Below are positions 5,781-13,624 of a stretch of DNA of 15,116 nucleotides, piece by piece; the first letter of the stretch is position 1, and each line of letters begins with the position of its first letter. The notes under the pieces were generated by a model, which had not been told where the DNA came from, made no database searches, and saw only the letters and a list, made by a program, of their open reading frames with translations. Where the stretch lies: NCBI GenBank assembly GCA_023253795.1, contig JALRFG010000033.1:1-15116 (forward strand), written 5' to 3'. A program made the position numbers and the translations under genes. The DNA is from Methylocystis sp. (GTDB lineage Bacteria > Pseudomonadota > Alphaproteobacteria > Rhizobiales > Beijerinckiaceae).

Positions 5781-8700
5781 ATGGTTCGCAAAATAGCAAC
5801 TCACTCATCTGTCCTGGCGCTGCTCGCAGCGCTCGGAATGAGTCAGGCTGTCGCCCAGACCCAATTGCCCACCATTGATGTCGGCAAACAAAAAAAGGTG
5901 ACGAGTGTCGCAAGGCATGCGCCGCCGCCCGCGCATCCGGCCTCCGCCCCGCGCCAGTCTGCGCCAGTTGTAGCGGCGCCCGTCCGCTCTCCCGGACCAA
6001 CCACCGCGACAGCGCCTGATCCAAATAACGGCTTCCAGTCGTCCGCGCTCCAAAACACCATCCTTGGGCCGCAAATCCAGTATCCGCGCGTGCCGACAAA
6101 CCTCAATTCGTCGAGCCAGCGCATCTTTACCGGCGGTCAGGTCAATACGCTGCCGGCCTTCCGTCCCGGCGAAGCGCTCGAAGTCGTGCCCGGCCTCGCG
6201 GTTACGCAGCATTCGGGCGAAGGCAAAGCCAACCAATATTATCTGCGCGGCTTCGATCTCGATCACGGCACCGATCTGGCGCTTTATCTCGACTCCGTGC
6301 CGCTCAATATGCGCACACATGGTCACGGCCAGGGCTATGCGGACGCCAACTTCCTGATGCCGGAATTGCTGGAGACGGTCGACGCGCGCAAGGGCGCGTA
6401 TAACGTCGAGGACGGCGACTTCTCGAACGCCGGCACGATCCGCCTGAAATATCTTCATCGCGTGCCGACAGGCGTCTTCACATCGACCGGCGGCGCCTTT
6501 GGCTATGGCCGCCAGTTCGGCATGAAATCATGGGAACATGCCGGCGGCGACATTCTCGGCGCGGGCGAAATCTCGACCTACAACGGCCCCTGGACGACGC
6601 CGAACAGCGCCCGCAAGCTGAACAGCGTTCTGCGCTGGTCGCGCGGTGAGGATAATAATGGCCTGTCCATCATGGGCATGGCCTATGCGTCGCGCTGGAA
6701 TTCAACCGATCAAATCCCGGTTGAGCTGACGCAGACCAACCAGATGAGCCGCTGGGGCACGATGAACCCGCGCGATGGCGGCTCCACGTCGCGTTTCAGC
6801 CTGTCAGGTCGCTGGGCGGAAGAAACAACGAGCTACCGCTCGATGGTCGAAGCCTTCGCCATGCATTCGACCTTGAGCCTCAACAACGACTTCACCTATT
6901 TTCTGCAATTTCCTGATCCGTCGATTGGCGATCAGTTCCGTCAGTTTGATCGTCGCACCATGGTCGGCGGCAACGCCTATCATACGTTGAAATTCCAGAC
7001 GCTCGGCGCTGACTCGGAATTAAAGTTTGGCATGCAGAGCCGCTTCGACACCATTCGCGTCGGTCTTGGCAATGAAGTTCAGCGTCAGATGTTCAACACC
7101 ATCCGCAATGACGCCGTGGATGAAGGAAACATTTCGCTTCTCACCGACTACAAAACACAATGGACGCCGTGGATTAAAACCACCGTCGGCACGCGCTGGG
7201 ATTATTTCTGGGGCAGCAACTATGATTTCCAGCCATGGACGCAGGCTCCCGTCTATGGGACGCCCTACGCGCCAAACTGGGTGGATCCCAACCAGACCAT
7301 ACCGCAGCGCATTTGGACAGGACCCTTCAATAGTGGCGCCTCCAACGCACAATTGATCAGCCCGAAGGCGTCGGTCGTCGTCACGCCTTTTGATGACAAG
7401 AAGACTGATATTTATTTCAACTTTGGTCGCGGTTTCCATTCAAACGACTTCCGCGCAACGACACAGAGGTTTTCAACATCGGAACTGGACGACAACCTTG
7501 GCTATATTCCTGTAAAAAAGCAGGGGCTTTTGTCGCCCTCGACCGGCGGCGAAGTTGGCGTGAAGACGACAAAGATCGACGGACTGGAAAGCGCCGCTAC
7601 GCTGTTCTTCATCCAGACGCAGCAGGAAAATATCTTCGAAGGCGACACCGGCAACACCGCCATTGCGCGTGGAGCCAATCGTCTCGGCATCGAGTTCACC
7701 AATCACTATCGCCCCGTCTCATGGGCGTCGTTTGAAGCGGACATCACCGCGACGCGCGCCCGCTTCAGAGGCTACGACAAAGAACAGGGCGACCTCTACT
7801 ACGGCGAGCTCCTGCAACCCGACGCCCTGCAATGGGGAACATTCCTCGGCAATGCGCCCGGAAATTATCTCATCAACGCCACGCCGGTTGTCGCGACCGG
7901 CGCGATGGAGCTTGGCGAGTCGACAGGCTGGTTCGGCACGATGAAATATCGCTACATCGCGCCGCGCGCTTTGACGCAGGACGGGTTCTTCAAGAGCCCG
8001 GCGATTGGCACCGCCAACGCCCGCATTGGCTATCGCTGGAAAGAAGGCTGGAAACTCCAGCTCGATATTTTCAACATGTTCAATTCGCGTTCGCAGCAGA
8101 TCGCTTACGCTTATGGCTATCTTGTTGGCACCAATCCGCTCTATCAGGCCTGCTATGGCGGCTCCGGCGTTCCAGCGACCAACGCCAACTGCGCGGTTGG
8201 CCAGATGGGCGTTGTCGGCCACCCCATCGAGCCGCCGTCATGGCGTCTGACGTTTGGTGGCCCGCTCGATTTCACCACCAACATGAATCAGCGGCCCGAT
8301 CTCTTTGAGCCGTTCTCGATGTTGATGGCCAAGAATGCGGAGCCGGTCGTGGCGAATTGGGCCGGCCCCTATCTGGGTCTGAACATGGGCGCCGGGCCAA
8401 TGACGGCCAGCAACGGCAATAATATGTGGTACGCCGATCCGCTTAATGGCGGCGTGACGCGCAACGCCAACTGGAACTACAGCGGCGGCGGCTTCATCTT
8501 CGGCGGCCAGGGCGGCTACAATCACATGATCGCTTCCAACGTCCTGCTCGGCGCAGAAACCGATATTCAGGCGACGACATTGGGCAGCGGCGGCAATGGT
8601 CCGGCCTATGCCTATCTTCTGAACCTCAACCCCAACACCGGCGTTGGCTATGTGCCCGGCGTGCGCAACGGCGCCACCAATATCCAGTGGTATGGCACAG

Positions 8701-9041
8701 TGCGCGGACGCGCCGGCTACACAATCATGCCTGATCTTCTGGCTTATGGCACCGGCGGCTTCGCCTATGCGCAGGCGCAGCAGGGGCAAGGACATCAGGT
8801 CGTCAATTTGCAGACCGGCTGGACCGCGGGCGCCGGCATGGAATGGATGTTCAAAACCGGCTGGTCCGCCAAGGCTGAATATCTTTATACAGCCGTTCAA
8901 GGTGGATCGACCGGCATCGGCAACAACTTTGGCGTAGCGATCAACAGCGCGACTAACGGAACACAGTGGAGCACCATCCGCGCCGGCGCCAATTATCATC
9001 TGAACTTCGATAAAGCGGAATCGGTCGTCGCCAAATATTAA
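5781..9041 (+). CDS. TonB-dependent receptor fused to a C-terminal Omp25/31-like beta-barrel
   Basis: The 1086-residue outer-membrane protein starts at ATG 5781, which gives a clean signal peptide (~1-25, cleavage after AVA). A TonB-box-like LPTIDV (29-34) and a Pro/Ala-rich linker (~45-80) follow. The plug (~115-225) has PGEALEVVPGL, NQYYLRGFDLDHGTDLALYLD and the His-rich MRTHGHGQGYAD. A large barrel runs ~231-831 and ends in SWRLTFGGPLDF, a normal receptor C-terminal beta-signal. The chain continues through a ~28-residue linker into a second domain (~860-1086) with Omp25/Omp31 hallmarks: AGPYLGLNMGAG, GGGFIFGGQGGYN, WYGTVRGRAGYTIMPDLLAYGTGGFAYA, GWTAGAGMEWMF, WSAKAEYLYT and TIRAGANYHL. Receptors import siderophores, metal chelates, vitamins or sugars using TonB energy; the substrate here is unknown. 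Ordinary receptors end after barrel one, so the fusion is unusual. Confidence 0.9.
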   Translation: MVRKIATHSSVLALLAALGMSQAVAQTQLPTIDVGKQKKVTSVARHAPPPAHPASAPRQSAPVVAAPVRSPGPTTATAPDPNNGFQSSALQNTILGPQIQYPRVPTNLNSSSQRIFTGGQVNTLPAFRPGEALEVVPGLAVTQHSGEGKANQYYLRGFDLDHGTDLALYLDSVPLNMRTHGHGQGYADANFLMPELLETVDARKGAYNVEDGDFSNAGTIRLKYLHRVPTGVFTSTGGAFGYGRQFGMKSWEHAGGDILGAGEISTYNGPWTTPNSARKLNSVLRWSRGEDNNGLSIMGMAYASRWNSTDQIPVELTQTNQMSRWGTMNPRDGGSTSRFSLSGRWAEETTSYRSMVEAFAMHSTLSLNNDFTYFLQFPDPSIGDQFRQFDRRTMVGGNAYHTLKFQTLGADSELKFGMQSRFDTIRVGLGNEVQRQMFNTIRNDAVDEGNISLLTDYKTQWTPWIKTTVGTRWDYFWGSNYDFQPWTQAPVYGTPYAPNWVDPNQTIPQRIWTGPFNSGASNAQLISPKASVVVTPFDDKKTDIYFNFGRGFHSNDFRATTQRFSTSELDDNLGYIPVKKQGLLSPSTGGEVGVKTTKIDGLESAATLFFIQTQQENIFEGDTGNTAIARGANRLGIEFTNHYRPVSWASFEADITATRARFRGYDKEQGDLYYGELLQPDALQWGTFLGNAPGNYLINATPVVATGAMELGESTGWFGTMKYRYIAPRALTQDGFFKSPAIGTANARIGYRWKEGWKLQLDIFNMFNSRSQQIAYAYGYLVGTNPLYQACYGGSGVPATNANCAVGQMGVVGHPIEPPSWRLTFGGPLDFTTNMNQRPDLFEPFSMLMAKNAEPVVANWAGPYLGLNMGAGPMTASNGNNMWYADPLNGGVTRNANWNYSGGGFIFGGQGGYNHMIASNVLLGAETDIQATTLGSGGNGPAYAYLLNLNPNTGVGYVPGVRNGATNIQWYGTVRGRAGYTIMPDLLAYGTGGFAYAQAQQGQGHQVVNLQTGWTAGAGMEWMFKTGWSAKAEYLYTAVQGGSTGIGNNFGVAINSATNGTQWSTIRAGANYHLNFDKAESVVAKY

Positions 9042-9138
9042 GACGCGACCGCATCCTGTTCAGACCAAAATCTCATGATCCAGGCGCAAGATCTCTATGC
9101 GCCCCCCGCCGATGGCGCACCAAAACGCATCCGTGGAG

Positions 9139-9153
9139 AGCGGGATATCCGCT
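9139..9153. repeat. Small hairpin between the TonB-receptor gene and the tRNA gene
   Basis: AGCGG (9139-9143) and CCGCT (9149-9153) form a perfect 5-bp stem around GATAT. It lies between two convergent transcripts and could be a weak bidirectional terminator. No T-tract is present on either strand. Confidence 0.3.
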
Positions 9154-9175
9154 AATTTCAAGTGATTGATTTGAT

Positions 9176-9251
<76 letters not shown>

Positions 9252-9308
9252 ATTTTTCCGGTCGGCCTCTTGGGGAAGCGCCGGGTCGACGACGTGGCCG
9301 ACGCCGGC

Positions 9309-9337
9309 TGTATAGTTCAGCCGGAAGCGCGCCGCAA
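9309..9337 (-). promoter_or_regulatory. Sigma-70-type promoter for tRNA-Ala
   Basis: On the minus strand TTGCGG (9337-9332) and TATACA (9314-9309) are separated by exactly 17 bases. Transcription would start near 9302, giving a ~50-base 5' leader before the tRNA at 9251. The -10 lies within a perfect 7-bp inverted repeat (CCGGCTG 9304-9310 / CAGCCGG 9318-9324). Confidence 0.55.
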
Positions 9338-9426
9338 GTCCGCTGCGAGAAGTCCGCTGAAAGAAGCGCCTGGCCACAGGTTTCGCGCAGATCCAGCTTG
9401 GTCCCTTCCGGCCGGAACCCACCCAT

Positions 9427-10800
9427 TCAGGCGGCCGCAGTGGTGACGCAATTACGGCCCGCGGTTTTTGAGGCGTATAGCGCCCGGTCGGCCCGACGCA
9501 GCAGGGCGTCGGCATTGGCGTCGTCGCCCCGCGCGGCCAGACCAATCGAAATCGTCACCGGGATCGTCTGACCGCCTGCTGCGTCGAGGGTGAAGGGCGT
9601 CGCTTCAATCACGCTCCGCACGCGTTCGGCGATCTGCCGGGCGGTGGCGAGCGGCGTGTCGGGAAGCAGAACGATGAATTCCTCGCCGCCATAGCGACAA
9701 ATCGGGTCGCAGCGACGCAAGGCGCCCTTGATCCGTTGCGCAAGGCTCTTGAGCACATGATCGCCGGCGTCATGACCATGGCGGTCGTTGACCTGTTTGA
9801 AATGATCGATATCGAGCATCATCAGCGAGAGCGAACGGCCGCCATGCGCCGAGCGTTCGAGCATTTCGGCAAGTTGTTTTTCGAAGAACCGGCGGTTGTT
9901 CAATCCGGTCAGGGAATCGATGGCCGCAAGTTCGATCGCGCTCTGCACATTGTCGCGCAGGGCGTCGATATATCGTTTGCGTCGCAACTGTGTGCGGACT
10001 CGCGCAATCAGTTCATTGCGATCCACAGGGCGCAAAACATAATCATTCACGCCAAGATCCAGCCCGCGCAATATGCGCGCGCGATCTTCGTGATTGGCCA
10101 GCGCCAGCACCGGCGTGGCGCGTGTGCGCTCCAGAGAGCGAAGCTGGCTGCACAGCCGAAGCGCGTCAAAATTTTCAAGATCGAGGCTGACGATGATCAG
10201 ATCGGGAGACGTCTCCGCCGCCCGAAACAACGCCTCCGCCGGCTGCGGTTCGATCAGCGTCTCATGCAGATCGCGCAGATCGGCGACAATCCGTTCGGCC
10301 GACCCCGGACGATCTTCAACAAGCAAAATCCGGCCGCGCGCATCATCTGGCCGCGCCGGCGCGACAAGGGGATCAACCAGCCCAAGCCCCGCAGAAGAGA
10401 CGGCGCGCGCGCGCAATTCGTCCAGCGCGACTTTCAGACGCGTCAGCGAACGCACCCGCGCAATCAGGGCGATTTCATCCACCGGCTTGATCAGGAAATC
10501 ATCGGCGCCGGCCTCAAGACCACGCAGCCGGTCCGACGGCTGGTCGAGCGCGGTCACGATCAGCACGGGCAGATGCAGGGTGCGGGGATCGGCTTTCAGC
10601 CGGCGGCAGACCTCAAAGCCATCCAGCCCCGGCATCACCACATCAAGCAGGACGATGTCGCATTTGCCGTCCTGACACAGCGTCAGCGCCTCTCGCCCTG
10701 TCGTCGCCGAGACAACCTCGAAATATTCGGCGAGCAGCGGCGCCTCCAGCATTTTAATGTTGGGGCGCAAATCATCGACGATAAGAACGCGTGCAGTCAT
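9427..10800 (-). CDS. pleD: Diguanylate cyclase response regulator PleD
   Basis: The 457-residue protein matches Caulobacter PleD in length and order: REC1 (1-~120), REC2 adapter (~157-275) and GGDEF (~295-450). It makes cyclic di-GMP from two GTP when REC1 is phosphorylated, driving the motile-to-sessile change at the pole. REC1 has the acidic pair D9/D10, phospho-acceptor D53 (DIVLLDVVMPG) and K105. REC2 has Ser where the acceptor Asp should be, so it is likely a non-phosphorylated dimerisation adapter. The active site is GGEEF at 371-375. The inhibitory I-site RxxD (R362-D365) lies five residues before it, so product feedback is expected. It starts 15 bases after divK on the same strand, the conserved divK-pleD arrangement. 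Confidence 0.95.
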   Translation of the reverse strand: MTARVLIVDDLRPNIKMLEAPLLAEYFEVVSATTGREALTLCQDGKCDIVLLDVVMPGLDGFEVCRRLKADPRTLHLPVLIVTALDQPSDRLRGLEAGADDFLIKPVDEIALIARVRSLTRLKVALDELRARAVSSAGLGLVDPLVAPARPDDARGRILLVEDRPGSAERIVADLRDLHETLIEPQPAEALFRAAETSPDLIIVSLDLENFDALRLCSQLRSLERTRATPVLALANHEDRARILRGLDLGVNDYVLRPVDRNELIARVRTQLRRKRYIDALRDNVQSAIELAAIDSLTGLNNRRFFEKQLAEMLERSAHGGRSLSLMMLDIDHFKQVNDRHGHDAGDHVLKSLAQRIKGALRRCDPICRYGGEEFIVLLPDTPLATARQIAERVRSVIEATPFTLDAAGGQTIPVTISIGLAARGDDANADALLRRADRALYASKTAGRNCVTTAAA

Positions 10801-10815
10801 GAGCTGAGGCGGATG

Positions 10816-11190
10816 TTAGCCCTTATCCGCAAGAAAAGCATTCACCGTTTCCAGAAACTTCGCCACAGAGATCGGCTTGGAGAGATAGGCCTCGCAGCCG
10901 CCTTGCAGGATTTTCTCTTCATCGCCCTTCATGGCGAAAGCCGTGATCGCCACCACCGGAATATGACGCAGTTCGGCGTCCTCCTTGAGCCAGCGGGTCA
11001 CCTCAAGACCGCTCACCTCGGGAAGCTGAATATCCATCAGGATCAGATCGGGCTTGTGCGCGCGCGCCAGCGCGACCGCCTCGACGCCGCTTTTGGTGCG
11101 CAGAGTCGCGCGGCCGTTCGCCTCCAACAGATCGTTGAAGAGCTTCATATTCAATTCATTATCTTCTACGATCAGGACCGTTTTGGTCAT
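10816..11190 (-). CDS. divK: Single-domain response regulator DivK
   Basis: The 124-residue protein is a lone receiver domain of the expected DivK length. It has the acidic pair E9/D10, phospho-acceptor D53 (LILMDIQLPEVSG), switch T83 (AITAFAMKGDEEK) and K105 (YLSKPIS). In Caulobacter and Rhizobiales, DivK is phosphorylated and dephosphorylated by the PleC/DivJ kinases at opposite poles and acts through DivL-CckA to lower CtrA activity. It has no output domain and works by protein contact. It is the first gene of a two-gene operon with pleD and is divergent from the DUF3572 gene, with 57 bases between starts. Confidence 0.95.
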   Translation of the reverse strand: MTKTVLIVEDNELNMKLFNDLLEANGRATLRTKSGVEAVALARAHKPDLILMDIQLPEVSGLEVTRWLKEDAELRHIPVVAITAFAMKGDEEKILQGGCEAYLSKPISVAKFLETVNAFLADKG

Positions 11191-11247
11191 GCCCCGCGTC
11201 TTTCGCCGGTCGTTCCAAGCGCATGTAGACTAGCACGGGAAAGATTA

Positions 11248-11541
11248 ATGAAACGCGCCCGGGATCGTGAAAATCTGGCCGAACTGGCGAAAGAAATGGC
11301 CCTGCTGGCGCTCGGCTATCTTGCCGGCGAGGAAGAGCGGCTGATGCGGTTTCTCGCGCTCACGGGCGTTGAGCGCGGCGACGTTTCTGAGCTTCTCGGC
11401 GAAAGCGGCTTTCATCTGGCCATCCTCGACCACCTCGCCGGAGACGAAGCCTTGCTGCTTGAATTTGCGCGTGAAAATGGCGTTCCGCCCGAGGCCGTCG
11501 GCGTCGCGCGCCGGGCGCTTGGCGGCGGCGAGGAGGCCTGA
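11248..11541 (+). CDS. DUF3572 family protein
   Basis: The 97-residue protein matches the DUF3572 pattern: an N-terminal helix AELAKEMALLALGYLAGEEERLMRFLALTGV, then LGESGFHLAILDHLAGDEALLLEFA, and a C-terminal PPEAVGVARRAL. It is all-helical, acidic and probably cytoplasmic, with no signal peptide. DUF3572 genes commonly sit next to divK in Rhizobiales (from memory of the family's context), which argues for the ATG at 11248. GGGA lies 7 bases upstream. A much longer frame runs through this gene from 9736, but its earlier part is antisense to pleD and divK. The function is not established. It converges on glcG with 14 bases between stops. Confidence 0.88.
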   Translation: MKRARDRENLAELAKEMALLALGYLAGEEERLMRFLALTGVERGDVSELLGESGFHLAILDHLAGDEALLLEFARENGVPPEAVGVARRALGGGEEA

Positions 11542-11555
11542 GGGGCAGCCCTGGG

Positions 11556-11963
11556 CTAGCCCGCCGCAAGCGCGGCGGCGCCGGCCTGAGCCACCTGCCC
11601 GTCCTGCGCCGATTGCACGCCGGAAACGCCGATCGCGCCGACAACCTGCCCCTCATGGATCAGCGGAACGCCGCCCTCGACCGGCGTGATCTGCGGCAGA
11701 CTGAGCAAGGCCATTCGTCCGCCGGCGACGATCTCCTCCAGCGCCTTGGTCGGTCGGCGGAACAGAGCGGCGGCCCGCGCCTTGTGCTGGGCGATTTCAC
11801 AGGAGGCGGGCTGGGTTCCATCCAGTCGCTCCAGATAAACCGGCAGCCCCGCGTCGTCGACAATGGCGATGACGACATTCCAGTCGTTGCGACGGGCTTC
11901 GGCTTCGGCGGCGGCCGCAACACGCTTGGCGTCGGCGAGGGTCAGTTCGAACTTCATTTTCAT
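11556..11963 (-). CDS. glcG: GlcG/HbpS-type (DUF336) protein
   Basis: The 135-residue protein is a GlcG/HbpS-fold domain over its full length: LTLADAKRVAAAAEAEARRN, VVIAIVDDAGLPVYLERLDG, KARAAALFRRPTKALEE, and the C-terminal GGVPLIHEGQVVGAIGVSG. HbpS relatives bind haem degradation products or act as sensors. GlcG is encoded in glycolate operons, where its role is unclear. There is no signal peptide. The start at 11963 has AGGA 7-8 bases upstream; an ATG two codons later is possible. It is divergent from glcD across 165 bases, so the two sides may share control. In E. coli glcG lies inside the operon on the same strand, so this orientation differs. Confidence 0.85.
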   Translation of the reverse strand: MKMKFELTLADAKRVAAAAEAEARRNDWNVVIAIVDDAGLPVYLERLDGTQPASCEIAQHKARAAALFRRPTKALEEIVAGGRMALLSLPQITPVEGGVPLIHEGQVVGAIGVSGVQSAQDGQVAQAGAAALAAG

Positions 11964-12114
11964 GGCGGGTCCTGGGCTTACCCCGTTGCGCTTGCGAAGG
12001 CGGTTGGCCTCGACTAGGGAATCGGGATGTAAAAGTTTCCGTCCGCCTAACTCTCACGCCATCCGGGCGGGAGCAATGCGCCGGCCGACTGAATGTGCTG
12101 CGCAACTGGCGCGA

Positions 12115-12120
12115 AGAGGA
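12115..12120 (+). promoter_or_regulatory. Shine-Dalgarno site deciding the glcD start
   Basis: AGAGGA ends 8 bases before GTG at 12129. An earlier in-frame ATG (12093) would begin MCCATGAKRT, has no ribosome binding site and is unlike GlcD N-termini. A later ATG (12141) is less well placed. Confidence 0.6.
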
Positions 12121-12128
12121 CGCATCCC

Positions 12129-13622
12129 GTGACCTTGATCATGCCGACGCCGGAAACCGCGATCGTCGCACGACGCGCGGAGATCATTGCGCGGCTACGG
12201 ACCCTTCTGCCGCCGCGAAGCCTGATCGTCGAGGAAACCGCCCGGCGCGCCTATGAATGCGACGCCTTCACTATGTATCGCGCCCTGCCGTTGGTGGTTG
12301 TCCTGCCGGAGACAATCGAGGAGGTGCAGGGGATTTTGCGCCTCGCCGCAGAAATGAACGTCAAGATCGTTCCGCGCGGCGCCGGCACATCGCTCTCGGG
12401 CGGCGCCATGCCGCTTGAAGACGGCATTTTACTCGGCATGGCGAAGTTCAATCGTATTCTCGATATTGATTACGATAACCGCTGCGCCCGCGTGCAACCC
12501 GGCGTGCAAAATCTCGCCATCTCCAAAGCTGTTGAAGCGCGAGGCTTTTATTACGCGCCGGACCCATCCTCGCAGATCGCCTGCTCCATCGGCGGCAATG
12601 TCGCGGAAAACGCCGGCGGCGTGCATTGTCTGAAATACGGCCTCACGACCAATAATATTCTTGGACTTGAAGTCGTGTTGATGGGCGGCGACATCGTCCG
12701 ACTTGGCGGCAAGCATCTTGATAGCGAGGCCTATGATTTACTTGGGCTGATGACCGGCTCCGAAGGATTGCTCGGCGTCATCACGGAAGTCACCGTGCGC
12801 ATTTTGCAAAAGCCCTCTGTCGCGCGGTGTCTGCTGCTCGGCTTTCCCAGTGTCGAAGCCGGCGCACGCTGCGTCGGCGCCGTCATCGCCAACGGAATTA
12901 TTCCCGGGGGCATGGAGATGATGGACAAAAAAACCATCCATGCGGTGGAGCGCTTCCAGCCCTGCGGCTATCCGCTCAATGTTGAAGCGATCGTTATCGT
13001 TGAGCTCGACGGAACGCAGGCGGAGGTCGACCATCTTGTCGGCGTGGTCGAGAAAATCGCCCGCGACGAAGGCGCCACGACAGCGAAGATTTCGACAAGC
13101 GAAGCCGAGCGGCTGCAATTCTGGGCCGGCCGCAAGAACGCCTTTCCGGCGGTCAATCGCATCAAGCCCGATTATCTGTGCATGGACGGCACAATTCCGC
13201 GCGGACGACTGCCGGAAGTGCTTGCCGGCATGGATGAGCTCGCCGCCAAATATGATCTCGGCGTCGCCAATGTCTTTCACGCCGGCGACGGCAATCTGCA
13301 TCCGTTGATCCTCTATGACTCCGCCAAAGAAGGCGACATCGAACGCGCCGAGCAACTGGGCTTTGATATTCTGCGCCTCTGCGTCTCGGTCGGCGGCGTG
13401 CTGACCGGCGAACATGGCGTCGGCGTCGAAAAACGCGATCTCATGGGCGAGATGTTCACGCAGATCGATCTCGATCAGCAACAGCGCGTGAAATGCGCCT
13501 TCGACCCTGAAGGACGCCTCAATCCCGGCAAGGTTTTCCCGACCCTGCATCGCTGCGCCGAATTCGGCATGATGCATGTTTCGGAAGGCAAAATGCCGTT
13601 TCCCGATCTGCCGCGGTTCTAG
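12129..13622 (+). CDS. glcD: Glycolate oxidase FAD subunit GlcD
   Basis: From GTG at 12129 the protein has 497 residues, close to the ~499 of E. coli GlcD. It oxidises glycolate to glyoxylate together with GlcE and GlcF, handing electrons to the quinone pool. The PCMH-type FAD-binding domain (~50-230) shows RGAGTSLSGG (83-92), SIGGNVAENAGGVHCLKYG (~153-171) and GSEGLLGVITEVT. The C-terminal FAD-oxidase domain carries VFHAGDGNLHP (~382-392) and GGVLTGEHGVGVEKR (~422-436), conserved in GlcD and D-lactate dehydrogenases. D-lactate or another 2-hydroxyacid is possible as substrate, but the glcE-glcF-glcG context favours glycolate. It starts a tight operon; glcE begins 2 bases after the stop. Confidence 0.95.
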   Translation: MTLIMPTPETAIVARRAEIIARLRTLLPPRSLIVEETARRAYECDAFTMYRALPLVVVLPETIEEVQGILRLAAEMNVKIVPRGAGTSLSGGAMPLEDGILLGMAKFNRILDIDYDNRCARVQPGVQNLAISKAVEARGFYYAPDPSSQIACSIGGNVAENAGGVHCLKYGLTTNNILGLEVVLMGGDIVRLGGKHLDSEAYDLLGLMTGSEGLLGVITEVTVRILQKPSVARCLLLGFPSVEAGARCVGAVIANGIIPGGMEMMDKKTIHAVERFQPCGYPLNVEAIVIVELDGTQAEVDHLVGVVEKIARDEGATTAKISTSEAERLQFWAGRKNAFPAVNRIKPDYLCMDGTIPRGRLPEVLAGMDELAAKYDLGVANVFHAGDGNLHPLILYDSAKEGDIERAEQLGFDILRLCVSVGGVLTGEHGVGVEKRDLMGEMFTQIDLDQQQRVKCAFDPEGRLNPGKVFPTLHRCAEFGMMHVSEGKMPFPDLPRF

Positions 13623-13624
13623 CC

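Noticed and set aside
9336..9359. Direct repeat aagtccgctg at 9336-9345 and 9350-9359 near the tRNA, considered as an attachment-site trace.
   Set aside because: It is only 10 bases long, is not a copy of the tRNA end, and no integrase or element is present.
9736..11541. A 601-codon plus-strand open frame antisense to pleD and divK.
   Set aside because: Both opposite-strand genes are clear by motif. The frame's long antisense part is rich in Arg, Gln and His as expected of a GC-rich shadow. Only its last 97 codons (DUF3572) are real.
12738..13577. Minus-strand 279-codon frame opposite glcD.
   Set aside because: GlcD is unambiguous on the plus strand; the antisense product resembles no family.
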